Of a stretch of 64,000 nt of DNA, positions 12,762 to 23,860 are shown one piece after another. The notes below the pieces were generated by a model. It had not been told where the DNA came from, made no database searches, and was given only the letters and a program-made list of their open reading frames with translations. A program made the position numbers and the translations under genes. Numbering within the stretch: position 1 is the stretch's first letter; each line of letters opens with the position of its first letter. The stretch is from Podospora comata (taxonomy: Eukaryota > Ascomycota > Sordariomycetes > Sordariales > Podosporaceae). The stretch lies in contig CP071499.1 of assembly GCA_017354895.1 (NCBI GenBank), forward strand, positions 3,038,001 to 3,102,000, written 5' to 3'.

Positions 12762-14000
12762 GTTCTGGATACCTAGGTGATGATGATGATGATGAAGAAG
12801 CGGAGTGGCAGTTTTATATATATAATGTGCATGGGTACATGGTATATGGGAAAAGCTAGCAGGGTTGGTCTGGGCCATCACGAGAAGGGTAGTGTAATAC
12901 CTCTTTTCTTTTCTTTTTTTTTTTTTTCCTTGTCTCTCTTTCTCTCAGCGTCTCTTTATATGAGTGTTGCTGCGGTTTTGTTTTCGGGGAAGGGAGGGAG
13001 TTTGGTAATTGTGCGGATTGGGCTATACGGAAGCATTCTATATTTCTTTTTTTTTCTCTCTGTGTCTCGCGGGTCGAATGGACGGTTTCTCAGGTCAGGC
13101 AGATAGGGTGATACCCCCCGTGAACTTGCTTTCTTTTTTTTCTCTTTTTTTCTTTTTTTTCCAGTTTGTCTCTTTTTTCTTTCTTTTTTTTTGCATCGAG
13201 GTTGAAGAAAGATGGATGGATGGATGGATGTATTTTGGGTGGATTTATTGGATGTATACGAATTGTATATTATACTAGTAAAAGGGGGTTTTTGGGGGGA
13301 CATTGAATGCGAGATCAAAAGTATCACACCATATGACAATTTGTTTGGCCTGTGTTGAAGCTCTGGCCAGGTTCACATTGATGATGCTTGCTGCTGCGGG
13401 GGCTTCGGGAGTAGAGACGGGAGCGCGCCAATCCATGCAGGAAGACGCGATGATCCACTGTGGGCTGGGTGCCAAGGACTGGGGTCTTTTAGTTGACGTG
13501 GAGAATGAGATGTGAACCGGTTTATTGTATTCGGTGTGTGGATGGCAGTGAAAGGGGAACTGAATAAACTGCTGCCTGATCAAGGCTTTTTTCCTCAGCA
13601 GTAATCTCAGTTCTTGAACGCGACGAGCTTTTTGTCACACCAAAGACAAGAGGTACGTACCCTCCTAGGTAGGTAGGTACCCGAAGCTTCTCTTTAGGCG
13701 CCGCACAGTGGGGTTTTCGTTAGCTTTTGGGGGACAGGGGCTCACTAGTGTAGGTACCTACACCTTGTAGCTCACATTGTTCTTCAGCACCCACCTACCA
13801 TCCACAAGCTTTAAACCGCGACTTGTGTGGTTTTTGGACGCGACTTTTGTGCCCCTCTCACTCACGTCCTACTTATTTACCTTTTGATCTCGTTCCTGTT
13901 TTTCCCTTTCCTTTTCTCAACAGATACAAGACGCGTTAAAGGGATTTGGACGCGATTTTGCTTTCAATACCTTACTCGGGAGAAAAGATTGGTGATAGCA
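12762..14000. other. Intergenic: MED15 3' region and WHI5-like promoter
   Basis: T-rich and pyrimidine-rich sequence follows the MED15 stop (GATG repeat at 12777-12795, T tracts at 12900-13200). No supportable gene lies here. The right part carries GGTACGTACC (13652-13661) and a 16-bp perfect palindrome (13748-13763), probably in the promoter of the next gene. Confidence 0.6.
13748..13763. promoter_or_regulatory. 16-bp palindrome GTGTAGGTACCTACAC
   Basis: A perfect inverted repeat about 240 bases upstream of the Whi5-like start codon, near a second palindrome GGTACGTACC (13652-13661) and AGGTAGGTAGGTACC. The clustering suggests a transcription-factor site; the factor is unknown. Confidence 0.4.
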
Positions 14001-15074
14001 ATGGACGCCACCACACAAACCCAAACCCCCCGCGTCCCACTCAGCTCTTTGAATCCCAACAACGCGTCTTCGCCAACAAAGAAGAGGATGTTGCAAAGCC
14101 CGTTCGAGTCACAGACGAAGATGATGCAAACGCGTACGCCGCCCGAGACGGGGGTCAAGAAGAGGGTGTTGTCTGGGACTGGAACAGTCGATTCCTCGCC
14201 CACAGCTTCGAGGGCAGTGGCGGAAGAGGAGAGGGTGGTAAAGAAAGCTAGGTTAAGCGTATGTCCCTCCCCACCTTTCCATAATTTTCCGGTTGTTGAC
14301 AGACGTAGTACTCCTCATCACCGCCCGCATCAGCAGGGTCAGCGTCGTCGGTGTTTTCCAGCCCGCACCACCACCACCACCACATCCTCCTCGAGGAGGG
14401 TGAGGGGGATGTTTCGATGGTTACCACCATTCCTGATTCAACACCAGCACCAGCACCAGCACCAGCACCAACACCGGCATCGGCATCGGCATCGGCATCG
14501 GTGCAGAGGAGGAGTTTGACGCGTGAACAGGCTCGTCAGGTATTTTTTTTGTCCAGTAATCCTTTTTTGGTTGTTGTTGGGCGAATCAGCTAATGGTGTG
14601 ATGAAGAAAGCGGAAATCTTACGGCTGAGGCTTGGGTTGGCGAATTACAAGGTGAGGACGGGGCAGGAGGATGTTTCGTTGGATCAGTTGGAGAGGAGGC
14701 TGATGGTGAGGCTTTGGGGAGGGGAGGGGAGGGTGAGGGAGCAGGGGGGTGAGAGGTCGTCGCAGCAGATGTTACCGCCGTCGACGTCCAGGGGGACGCA
14801 TCATCAGAGGAGGAGCAGTGGGGCGGGGGTTGTGGAAGAGAAGGAAAATTGGAGGGAGGGGTTGTGGGAGGTCATGAGACGGAGGGAGGCGGAGAGACAA
14901 CAACAACAACAACAACAGCAGCAGCAGCAGCAGCAGCAACTATCGCAGGAAGATAGGGGGGAGGAGACGGAGGGGGAGGGGGAGGAGTTGGAACTGCCTA
15001 GGCTGCCGAGGGAAGAGGGGGATAATAGGGGGTTGGAGGCTGTGGGGGGGTTGTTGAGTTTGGCTAGGGGTTAG
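14001..15074 (+). CDS. Whi5/Nrm1-type G1/S transcriptional repressor
   Basis: Three exons (14001-14258, 14309-14539, 14607-15074) give 318 residues. Intron 1 is GTATGT..GTAG; intron 2 is GTATTT with a CTAAT branch and an AAG acceptor. Joining exons 2 and 3 gives REQARQ followed by KAEILRLRLGLANYKV. This matches the short Whi5-like (GTB) motif, about residues 160-195, by which yeast Whi5 and Nrm1 bind SBF/MBF to repress G1/S genes. Exon 1 has many SP/TP sites and basic KKR patches, which suit a CDK-regulated nuclear protein. Exon 2 holds His, Pro-Ala and Ser-Ala runs encoded by CACCAG and GGCATC hexamers; a poly-Gln run sits near 14898-14940. The ATG at 14001 is preferred because the upstream in-frame extension is hydrophobic and lies before the probable transcript start. 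Whether it acts as Whi5 or Nrm1 cannot be told. Confidence 0.75.
14445..14502 (+). repeat. Hexanucleotide repeats in the Whi5-like gene
   Basis: Tandem CACCAG-type units pass into CATCGG-type units. They encode Ala-Pro and then Ser-Ala dipeptides in exon 2 of the Whi5-like gene, so they are probably length-variable between strains. Confidence 0.75.
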
Positions 15075-16369
15075 CCCGAGATGGTGGGAGGGGGAGGTGG
15101 TGGCTTGTTTGTTTTCATGGCTTTCATGGCGTTGAAAGGGAGCATACAGACGCATCTTTTGCTTTTGAAATTTTGAATTTGCTAGAGTTTGGGGTTTATT
15201 GGGCTTGCTGCACACGCTTCATGTCTGGGGTTTTGTAGAGGTTTATAGATACCAAGCCGGTTTTTTTATTTTGGGGGGGGGTTATTTACCTTTTTTTTTT
15301 TGTTCTTTCGTTTTTGGTTGCTAAAACGGGAAGTTGCTTCACATGTTGGATTTGACTTTACTTGTTTGTCTTGACTCAAAACTTTGATTTATTTACACAC
15401 AGGCCACTGCTTTGCTCTCTGTGACTTTGGCTCTGGTGTTGAGCAACATTACTGTGCCCCCTACCCATCGTGAACGTTGGCGGCGAGCCGCGTGTGAGTA
15501 GTAGTCGTGCTGTCTTTGTGTGTCTGGAATGTGGTTAACCCCCCACGTCCGGCTCGAATGCTCGGCAAAGAACTTCCAACCGAAACATCGACCAGTGTCA
15601 TTGTTCGGCTTCGAATGAATCCCACGGGTGAGAAAGTAAGGGAGCTGTCACATTCCCCTCAGCTTTGGGGTGCCTGGTGATGGTGGTGATGGTGGTGGTG
15701 GTGTTGTCGAGACAGACAGAGTAAGACACAGGGGGTGGCGGGACCGTTCCAACCGTAAAGACGTTTAAAAATGCAGGAAAGTGGTTATCTTTTTTCTTTT
15801 TTCTTTTTGCAAACCCAAAGGGGTTTAGCGGTGTAAATCCCACGTGGTAGCCACGATCTTAGCGCGAGAGGATTAACCGCGTTTGGGAGGGGAGGGGACC
15901 AACAAAAACTGATGAAACGCGAGATTTTGCGCGTCTAGCTGGATTGTTGCCAAACTATTTTGGGGATGGTGGTGGTGGTCAAATGGCGGGCAGGGGGGGG
16001 AGGGGGTTTGCCAAGAGATAGATGGTGTTTGGTGAGAAGCCCAGGGCTCTGGGGATGGGAGTGGGAAATGTGGTTTGCGTGGAAGAGAGTGTCGTGTTTA
16101 GGGTAAAGAAAGGAGAGACGTGGACAAGGTTGGGGGGAGGGGGAGAGAACAGACTGGTAGATAGTTGATACGTCTTGTCGAAGTGGTCAAGATAAGATGC
16201 CTTTGAGATGATATTTGGCCTGTTCAATATTTCTATAGACCTTGAAAGATGGTCGCAAAAGCCTCCAAAACAACGTCCAAAAGTATGTCTATTCATCTCT
16301 TCCAAGGCCTTGACACCACGCGTTGCGGTGTCTACAACTTGTGCTGCTTGGTTCTGAATAATGTGCAAT
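15075..16369. other. Convergent intergenic region
   Basis: About 1.3 kb between the ends of the Whi5-like gene (plus) and NRDE2 (minus). It contains T-rich tracts and small unsupported open frames; no gene or RNA was recognised. Confidence 0.6.
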
Positions 16370-19300
16370 TCACCTGAGAAACATTACACTATCCAACCGC
16401 CCCCCAAGAAACTCCTCCAACTCAACACCCACCCTTCCCCCCTTACCCACCAAAGTCCCCACCACCCCCCTCAGCTCCTCCCCCGTCATGTCCGTCACCA
16501 TCCCCTCCTCAAAAGCAGCAAGATACAACCCCCTATCCAGACAACACCCCTCCACTCCCCGGTAAAACACCCCTTTTCCCTCCTTCCTGCCCGCACAGAA
16601 ACGAACAAAACCCCTCCAGATCTCCCCATTCCCTTTCCCGCTCCCCGTGATGGCAGATTCAAAAGCTTTTTTAACCGAGTGGGCACTCCCGTTGTGGACT
16701 TCATGCATGATGGCAAACCGCCGGGTGCTGGGGGAGTCATGTCCCGGTTGGAGGGCGATGGTTTGGAGAAGCTCCCTGACTGGATCCTTGACCAACAGGG
16801 GGGGTTGTGCCCAGGATAGGAGTTCGAGGAAGATGGTGTTGGAAGGGAAGAGCTCCAGGTGAGAGAGGACAGTTGAACAGAAAAGCGCCGGGCGGTAAGG
16901 CCCTGTCTGGGAGTGGTGGTGTAACAGCCTGCAGGTGGTTTGCAGGAGCTTTTCCAAACAGGGGGTGGATTCTAAAGAGCGGGAGGTGAATTTCTGGGTT
17001 ATATCTGTGATTGCACCCAAGGCTGATGAGATGTTGCCTTGGGAGGACGAGGTTGGTTCACTGGGAGGAGAGGAAGGGGAGAGGTAGGCTAGTAAGAGGA
17101 GACTCTCCGCGTGGGCGGCGGCGGTGGGGAGGGAGAGGGAAGAAAGGGAAAAGTCGAGGGTGGTGGAGAATTGAGACCGAGCTCTGAGGAGCGTTGCCGG
17201 GGAGGGGGGAGAGGAGACGGAGGGGTCGACTGAACGGCAGAGGGTCGTCAGGGCGAGGTCGTTGCGGGAGGAGTGGAGGTGGAGCCAGGTTTGGGTGTTG
17301 AACAGGAGCTGGCTGTTGGGGAGGTTGGTGGCTGAGTCGAGGATTTTGAAAGCGAGTTCCGGGTTGTTGTTGGAGTGCTCCATCAAGGCGTAGGCGTTGT
17401 AGAGGGGGGTGTTGGTGGTGTATTGCTTGAGCAGAGTTTTGGCAACCTTTTTGGTGGTTTTGGCGTCGGTGTTGAGCCAGACCGTGGCGAGGTAGATTTC
17501 TGCTAGGTCTTCACGGTGGTGGTCTGTGACTAGTCGTTCGAGTGTGGCTAGCACCCATGGGAGGTCGAGTTGGGTTTCTTCAGGGGGGTGGGTTTTGTCC
17601 CAGGAGTCCAGGCATTTGAACCAGCCCTCCCTGGTGAAGAGAAGCTCGGGTGAGGTGGCCATGTCACCGCCTTGTTGAGCGAATTCAGGGGGGCGTTTTG
17701 ACAGATCACCATCCACGCTCTCCGTGTTTTGTCCCTCGCGTCTCTCCCAAGGCCGGAAAGCCTGGCTTTTGGGGGCCAAGAATGGATCTCGCCGCCAGTC
17801 CTTCACAAACGGTTCCTCACAACCGGAGGGAATCCCAACAAACACCCCAAACGCCTCCACCACCAATTTCTTCGCAGTGTCCAAAACCCCGGCCGGGAAC
17901 CAGACGACAAAGTCCTTGATATCCCCCCACATCACCACCCTAAACGGATCCTCATCAACCCCCTCATCCAGCGTCCTCGCCGGCATCCTCGTCTTCGCAG
18001 CCCGCTTCGTTTCCACAGCGGCCCAGAGCTGGTACGGATCTTTATAATCCTCAACATCAACCCCATCCCTTTTGTCCTCAAACCTTGGATCAGGCGGCAA
18101 CTCATCCCCCCCACTCTCAACAAAACACCTCCACCCCCTCGCCCCCTCCTCCCCAAACCTCGCAACTTCACTCTCCCAAAACTCTTCAAACCCCTCCGCC
18201 GATGTCGCCGTGCCGGGCCGGCAAAACGTCATCTCCAACAACGCCTGCCAAGAAGCCACCGCCCGCTCGGTATACCCAGCCTCGAACAACAGCTTTGTTA
18301 GGCGTAAAAAGACATAGACAATCTGCCGGCACACCTCCCCCCTTTCATCCCCCTCCTCCACCCCAACCAACCCCCTTGACAAACCCCCCAGCTTCTCAAC
18401 AAACACATCCCTCATCCTGTCCACCGTACACGACCCCACCCTCCCCATCTCCCAACCCACCCTCGCGCGCCACAGCTCAAAGCTCCCGTCCGGTGCTACG
18501 CCATACTTTTGCGGGAGACTCTCCCACTTTTTCGCAGCGGTTTTGTCATCCCATATGTTAAGCCCCGTGGTCATCATGCCTAGGATCAGAACCTCCTTTT
18601 CACCACCAGATCGAGATGGCAGATGGGCAAGCGCTTCCTGATAAAGCGACAGCTTCAACTCGGCAAGGGCGATGGTTTCATTGCCTGTCCGGGGACGGGA
18701 ATGGCCAACGTCTTGGGCAAAGAGGGTGTCTTGCAGGGAGATCAGCCGGAGCCAGGAGGGGATGTCGGCGGGTGAGGAGCGGAGGTGGCGGGTGAGGGTG
18801 ACGGATTCTTTTCTGGCAGAAGAAAGCTCTTTTTTCTCTTGTTCTGGGGAGGAGGTCTCCGAATCTGAAGACTCAGACTCGGAGTCTGATGGGGGAGGTT
18901 TGGCCTTGCCGTAAATAGACCTGTAGTCTGGCTTTCGGTCCTGTTGATCCTCCGGGTCTGATGATGAGGGGCTTTCCCGGCCGCGTTTTCGCTTTTTGGA
19001 GGAGGGGGGTGTCAAAGAGATGAACTGGTCTGTTGGTGAGGGAGGTGGTTTGGTGGAGGACCTGATCCGGCGAGATTTGGCGCGTCGGATTTGTGAGAGG
19101 AGGGCTTTGTCCCTGAAGGCCGAACCCAGACCCTCGCGGGAGAAGGAGAGAGAAAATAAATCTCTGGGGCCGTCACGGTGGAGGATGAGATGGCCTCTTG
19201 ACCCTAGGATTTTGCCATGGCCAGAGCGGTGGTAGGCTGGGATCTTGGAGCGGTCGTTGCCGCTGTAGCGGAGGATGAGAGGGTCGCCTTTTTTGTCAAT

Positions 19301-19708
19301 GAAGAAGTTGTTGCTGAGAGTCTTGGGCTGGACCGAATCCTCTCTTGAGCTATGGTGCTGCTCCCTGTCTTTGGGCCTTTTCCTGTCTCGATCTCGGTCT
19401 CTCTCACGGTGCCTGTCCCGTTCTTTCTCCCCATCCCCATCCCTGCTCCCACTTCGTCTTCTGTCTCCGTCCCTCTCACGATCCCGACGACGTTCATCTC
19501 CCCGATTCCGAGAATCACGGCGTCTCTCACGGTGACGGCCATCATGCCCCCTTTTGGATTCCCCACCGGGGTCCCCGTGCCGGTCTCTGACAGATTTCCG
19601 CGCCTCCCCCGATGCGGGCCCTGCTTCGGGCTCGGGTGTGGGTTTCGGCTGGAAGGATCCGAACTTGGGCACGGCGCGTTGCCGTTTCTGCTCCTCTTTT
19701 GACGACAT
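16370..19708 (-). CDS. NRDE2: NRDE-2 family RNA-processing/silencing protein
   Basis: A single uninterrupted frame of 1112 residues starting MSSKEEQKRQ. Residues about 40-125 are very rich in Arg/Asp/Glu/His (RD/RE repeats), typical of splicing-associated proteins. The segment NFFIDKKGDPLILRY, then PAYHRSGHGKILG, matches the conserved N-terminal signature of NRDE-2 (DUF1740). The rest is helical and fits HAT/TPR-like repeats, e.g. SWLRLISLQDTLF and LAEIYLATVWLNTD. In the family (worm NRDE-2, fission yeast Nrl1, human NRDE2) the protein is nuclear, binds the Mtr4-type exosome helicase and affects splicing, R-loops and RNA silencing. Size fits the family. No intron is needed. The 5' side carries a purine/pyrimidine tract at 19736-19795. 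Confidence 0.9.
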   Translation of the reverse strand: MSSKEEQKRQRAVPKFGSFQPKPTPEPEAGPASGEARKSVRDRHGDPGGESKRGHDGRHRERRRDSRNRGDERRRDRERDGDRRRSGSRDGDGEKERDRHRERDRDRDRKRPKDREQHHSSREDSVQPKTLSNNFFIDKKGDPLILRYSGNDRSKIPAYHRSGHGKILGSRGHLILHRDGPRDLFSLSFSREGLGSAFRDKALLSQIRRAKSRRIRSSTKPPPSPTDQFISLTPPSSKKRKRGRESPSSSDPEDQQDRKPDYRSIYGKAKPPPSDSESESSDSETSSPEQEKKELSSARKESVTLTRHLRSSPADIPSWLRLISLQDTLFAQDVGHSRPRTGNETIALAELKLSLYQEALAHLPSRSGGEKEVLILGMMTTGLNIWDDKTAAKKWESLPQKYGVAPDGSFELWRARVGWEMGRVGSCTVDRMRDVFVEKLGGLSRGLVGVEEGDERGEVCRQIVYVFLRLTKLLFEAGYTERAVASWQALLEMTFCRPGTATSAEGFEEFWESEVARFGEEGARGWRCFVESGGDELPPDPRFEDKRDGVDVEDYKDPYQLWAAVETKRAAKTRMPARTLDEGVDEDPFRVVMWGDIKDFVVWFPAGVLDTAKKLVVEAFGVFVGIPSGCEEPFVKDWRRDPFLAPKSQAFRPWERREGQNTESVDGDLSKRPPEFAQQGGDMATSPELLFTREGWFKCLDSWDKTHPPEETQLDLPWVLATLERLVTDHHREDLAEIYLATVWLNTDAKTTKKVAKTLLKQYTTNTPLYNAYALMEHSNNNPELAFKILDSATNLPNSQLLFNTQTWLHLHSSRNDLALTTLCRSVDPSVSSPPSPATLLRARSQFSTTLDFSLSSLSLPTAAAHAESLLLLAYLSPSSPPSEPTSSSQGNISSALGAITDITQKFTSRSLESTPCLEKLLQTTCRLLHHHSQTGPYRPALFCSTVLSHLELFPSNTIFLELLSWAQPPLLVKDPVRELLQTIALQPGHDSPSTRRFAIMHEVHNGSAHSVKKAFESAITGSGKGNGEIWRGFVRFCAGRKEGKGVFYRGVEGCCLDRGLYLAAFEEGMVTDMTGEELRGVVGTLVGKGGRVGVELEEFLGGRLDSVMFLR

Positions 19709-20915
19709 CGTACGAGCTGATGCAGTACTGCCTCTTCTCTCCTCTCCTCTTCTCTCCTCTCCTCTCCTCTCCTCGCCTCTCCTCTGCTTAGCCTCCTGGT
19801 GTTTGTGATTGAGTCATGCAAACACGAGACGTTTGAGTTGAGTGTCGGATGATGGAGATGGGGTAAGTATGGGGCTTGACATGAAAAAGAAAAGAAGCCC
19901 GTCTATTCTGTCGGTAGATACATAATTGGTGTCGTCTTCAACCAACGGTTACACTCCAACGGGCCGCCCGTTGGATTTGTTTGTTGGTGCTGGTGCTGGA
20001 TCACTGTGAGATTCCCGAGTGTCACTGGCATTTCCCCAGCTTTCAGGCCTCGATTGCCTGCCGGGAGGGACCCTTTACCGCAACAGTCGCGGCACCGGCG
20101 CCTAAAAAAAAGATGACCAATGACAGACGCAGGATGCGCAATCGGGGGGACCACTATGACATAGCGTGTTTCCCCCCCAACAGAACAACACCGGCTCCGG
20201 GTTCCTGGACCGAGGCGGCCGCTTTGTTCCCGTATGATCAGGTTGTTGACATTGACTGATTGACTGACAAGTGAATGAGAGTGATATTGACACCAGATCA
20301 TACAGTCCAAAACAGGGAAGAAGGCTGCCAGAAAAGCAAATCATCTGAGCATGCACCGCCGCGAGCCTATGACGCCAAGTGAGACACTCGCTGTATGCAC
20401 AGTGGAGCACCACCTAACACCACCACCTCCAACAGGGACTCGATAAACTGGGGGCTTAGCCATCCATCCAACATCTGCTTCCCCCCAACCACCACCAACC
20501 TACCGAACTGACCAGAAATTCCCGGTGAACAAGGCCGCCCACATTGCGGCGGAGGTGCTTTTCTTTTTTCTCCTTCCTCTCTTTTTGAAGAAAATGTGTT
20601 GGATAGGATAGTTGCTTGTGTTTCCTGCTCCTTCTTTTTTTCTCCGGCTTTTTCCTTCCCTCACGCGATATACTGCCGTATCACAACACCCGTCGGAAAC
20701 CCGCATCCTGCACCCACCTACCCGTCCAGGTCTCATGGCCCTCCAACTCGGAAACTAATACCGACGCAATCTCAAATCTCGATTTCCTGATTTAACCTAC
20801 CCTCTTCAAACCAGGCAAGCAAGCAGCGACCTGAACAAGTCCTGCGCCTGCCGCCGCCGCCGCCGATCGTCTTATCAATAACACCACCTGACACCTCACC
20901 ATCTCCATTGTCATC
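19709..20915. other. Divergent intergenic region, NRDE2/CLC
   Basis: About 1.2 kb between two divergent starts, so it should hold both promoters. No supportable gene was found. The right-hand part has C-rich sequence typical of fungal leaders. Confidence 0.6.
19736..19795. repeat. TCTCC polypyrimidine tract at the NRDE2 5' side
   Basis: Imperfect tandem CTCTCCTCT units (GGAGA on the NRDE2 sense strand), starting about 28 bases upstream of its start codon, so probably within its leader or core promoter. A similar tract lies upstream of the acyl-CoA synthetase gene (36410-36462). Confidence 0.75.
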
Positions 20916-23860
20916 ATGACAGGAAGGAGACACACCCCGCGCCTGCGGGACGTCTTCCGAGATGCCTCCGGAGGGACCGATACAGACAGCAACAACAACA
21001 ACAACAGCAACAACAGCAACAACAGCAACAACAGCAACAACAGCAACAACAACAACGAAGAATCAAATCATCCCTCCCAATCATCCCAATACCTCTCCCT
21101 CCCCAGCTCCCCAACCTCCTTCCGCCGACCCCGCATCATGTCCCGTCGACCGTCCAACTCGGAGGGCGTCCCGGACGAGCGCACCTCCCTGCTCGGCGCG
21201 AACCGGACGTCGCGGATAAGGATCGCGAGTGCGCATGGGTCACCTAGGGTGCCGCATCTGTCTAGGAACCAGAGCTACGCCGGTGTGTCCCCCTCCTTAC
21301 GTTGCCCTTTGGCAGTCATCACTGACGGTGCTATCTCCAGACAGTGTCAAATCCCACCGCCACCACTCCCGCGCCAACTCGTGGGGCTCCCGCCTCATCC
21401 AAGCCCTAGGCGACAGGCAAGAATCCTACGGCGGCATCGCCGACTCCAAATCCTCCCTCTATCCCGACGACCGCGTCTGGTACGATCAATTCACCTCGAC
21501 CGACTGGGTCCACGACTCCATCGCCGACGCCTACCGTGTCAAGGCCCTCAGGCAGAGAAAAGATTTCTGGGGGAGGGTCTATGTTCTTTTTGACGGGGCT
21601 CAAGGTTGGATCCTGAGCGCCTTGGTCGGGTTCATCGTTGCGGTGCTGGCTTACGCGGTGAACGTGAGCGAGGCGACGGTGTTTGACTTCAAGGATGGGT
21701 ATTGCCAAAAGGGGTGGTTGATCAACGAAAAGAGGTGCTGCCCTCACGGGCCTTGCGTTGACTGGAGGGATTGGGGCGAGGTGTTGAATGGGTGGCCGTT
21801 TGGCAAGGATTGGACCGAGTGGTTTGTTTACATTGTCATGGTGATCGCTTTGGCGGTGGCGTCTTGTCTGATGACGCTGACGACCAAGACGGTCGTGCCT
21901 TCGGCGTATCGGCTCACGACGCTGGATGAGAACCTGGCGGCGGAGAATGCTGCGCACATGGGGGATCACGATAATGACGATGGTGCTAACATCAGCCCGC
22001 GCCACTCGTGTGTCGATGGGCAGGGGTCGTCGTCTGCGGAGAGCGCGCCCATGATTTACTACTCCGCCGCTGGGAGTGGTGTCGCCGAGGTGAGGGTCAT
22101 CCTCAGCGGTTTTGTTCTTCACGGCTTTTTGGGTCTCAAGACGTTGCTGATCAAGAGCTTGGGGTTGATCCTCAGTGTGGCGTCTGGTTTGTCGCTTGGC
22201 AAAGAAGGGCCGTATGTGCATATCGCCACCTGTGTCGGGAATATCGCTTGCAGATTGTTTAGCAAGTATGACCGGAACGACGCCAAGAGGAGGGAGGTCC
22301 TTTCTGCTGCCGCGGCGGCCGGTGTGGCGGTCGCTTTTGGCGCGCCGCTGGGAGGGGTGCTGTTTGGGCTGGAGGAGGTTGCGTATTTCTTTCCCGCCAA
22401 GACGCTGTTTAGGACGTTTTTCTGCTGCATCACGGCGGCATTGACGCTCAAGTTTCTGAACCCCTACGGCACGCACAAGATTGTCATGTTTCAGGTGAGG
22501 TATCTGGTGGATTGGGAGTATTTCGAGATTGGGAGCTTCATCCTGGTGGGGGTTTTGGGAGGAGCGGCGGGAGCGTTGTTCATCAAGGCTTCGAGGCGCT
22601 GGGCCAAGACGTTCAGGCGGATCCCCGTCATCAAGTCGTACCCGCTGCTGGAGGTGGTGCTGGTGGCTTTGGTGACGGGGTTGATTGGGTACTGGAACGT
22701 GTTTACAAAGTTGCCGGTGGCGAAGTTGCTGTACAACCTGGCGGCGCCGTGTGATGACCGGGATAACAACCTGGAGGATCTGGGGTTGTGTCCGGAGAGG
22801 GCGGAAGACATCCCGCCCGTGTTGAGGGATTTGCTGACGGCGTTTTTGATCAAGGGGTTCTTGACCATTATCACGTTTGGTATCAAGGTGCCGGCGGGGA
22901 TTTATGTGCCGTCCATGGTGGTGGGGGGGTTGATGGGGAGGACGATTGGGCACGTGGTGCAGTGGTGGGTGATGGCGACGAGGGAGTGGCCGGTTTGGGG
23001 GACTTGTTCGGCGACGAGCGCGACGTGTATCCAGCCTGGGGTGTATGGGTTGATTGCGGCCGGGTCGACCATGTGTGGGGTGACGAGGCTGTCGGTCACG
23101 CTGGCGGTCATTCTCTTTGAGCTGACGGGGAGTTTGGACTATGTCTTGCCGTTTTCGCTGGCGATTCTGGTGGCCAAGTGGGTGGCTGACGCGATTGAGC
23201 CGCTGAGCATTTACGACTTGCTGACCGAGATGAACTCTTACCCCTTCCTCAACAACAAGCACAAGCCCGTCTTCACGTCGGAACTGGCGGACATTGTGCC
23301 GAGGGTGAGGAAGGAGAGGATTATTGACATCAGCACCAGCCCTGTGGTGCCGGCGATGAGCCTGAGGACGAAGCTGGAGCTGCTGCACCGGGCGGGCGAG
23401 CTAGACGGGGGGTTGCCGATCGTCAGGCACGGCATCCTGGTGGGGTTGATTCCGGCGCCGGATTTGGAGTACGCGCTGGATAATCTGCAGGATGAGGGAT
23501 CGAGCCTGTGCCTGATGGCGAGCGTGCCGACGATTGACGACTCGGATGATGGGATGCCAGATCCGACGGATTTTACGCCGTACATTGACCCTGCGCCGGT
23601 GGCGCTGGACATTAGGTCGCCGATGGACTTGGTGTATGAGTGTTTTGTCAAGTTGGGGTTGAGGTATATTTGCATACTGAGGGATGGGAAGTATGCGGGG
23701 ATGGTAAGTTTTTTTTTTTTTTTTTTATGTTTCTTTTTTTTTTGTGGTGAAAAATGATGAGGAAAGAAAAAAAGCTAACATGTGTGGGAAATCATAGACT
23801 CACAAGAAGACGTTTGTCAAGTACATGAGGGAGTTGGAGGAGAAGGAGGGACATATGTAA
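20916..23860 (+). CDS. CLC-family chloride channel / Cl-/H+ antiporter
   Basis: Three exons (20916-21282, 21341-23703, 23798-23860) give 930 residues. Introns are GTGTGT..CTCCAG with CTGAC, and GTAAGT..GCTAAC..CATAG. The cytosolic N-terminus has an Asn/Ser run (AAC/AGC repeat at 20995-21054). The membrane domain shows the selectivity-filter region as GSGVAE (about residue 366; GSGIPE is usual), GKEGPYVH (about 409, carrying the gating glutamate), GAPLGGVLFGLEE (about 464, with the inner proton-glutamate position) and GIYVPSMVVGG. A CBS-domain pair follows from about residue 765; the last CBS ends in GKYAGM/THKKTF across intron 2. Presence of both glutamates suggests exchange rather than a simple channel, but this is inferred. 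Location is probably endomembrane or plasma membrane. Confidence 0.93.
20995..21054 (+). repeat. AAC/AGC trinucleotide repeat in the CLC gene
   Basis: Imperfect AAC-AGC triplets encode an Asn-rich tract with Ser in the cytosolic N-terminus of the chloride transporter; likely polymorphic. Confidence 0.85.

Noticed and set aside
9470-12881. Long minus-strand frames (406 and 467 codons)
   Set aside because: Antisense to MED15 exons with no domain; they arise from biased codon use and CAG repeats.
13827-14000. Upstream in-frame extension of the Whi5-like gene
   Set aside because: Hydrophobic, unlike family N-termini, and starts before likely transcript start; ATG 14001 preferred.
21406-23388. 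660-codon minus-strand open frame
   Set aside because: Antisense to the CLC transporter; Arg/His/Pro/Gln-rich composition typical of antisense frames.
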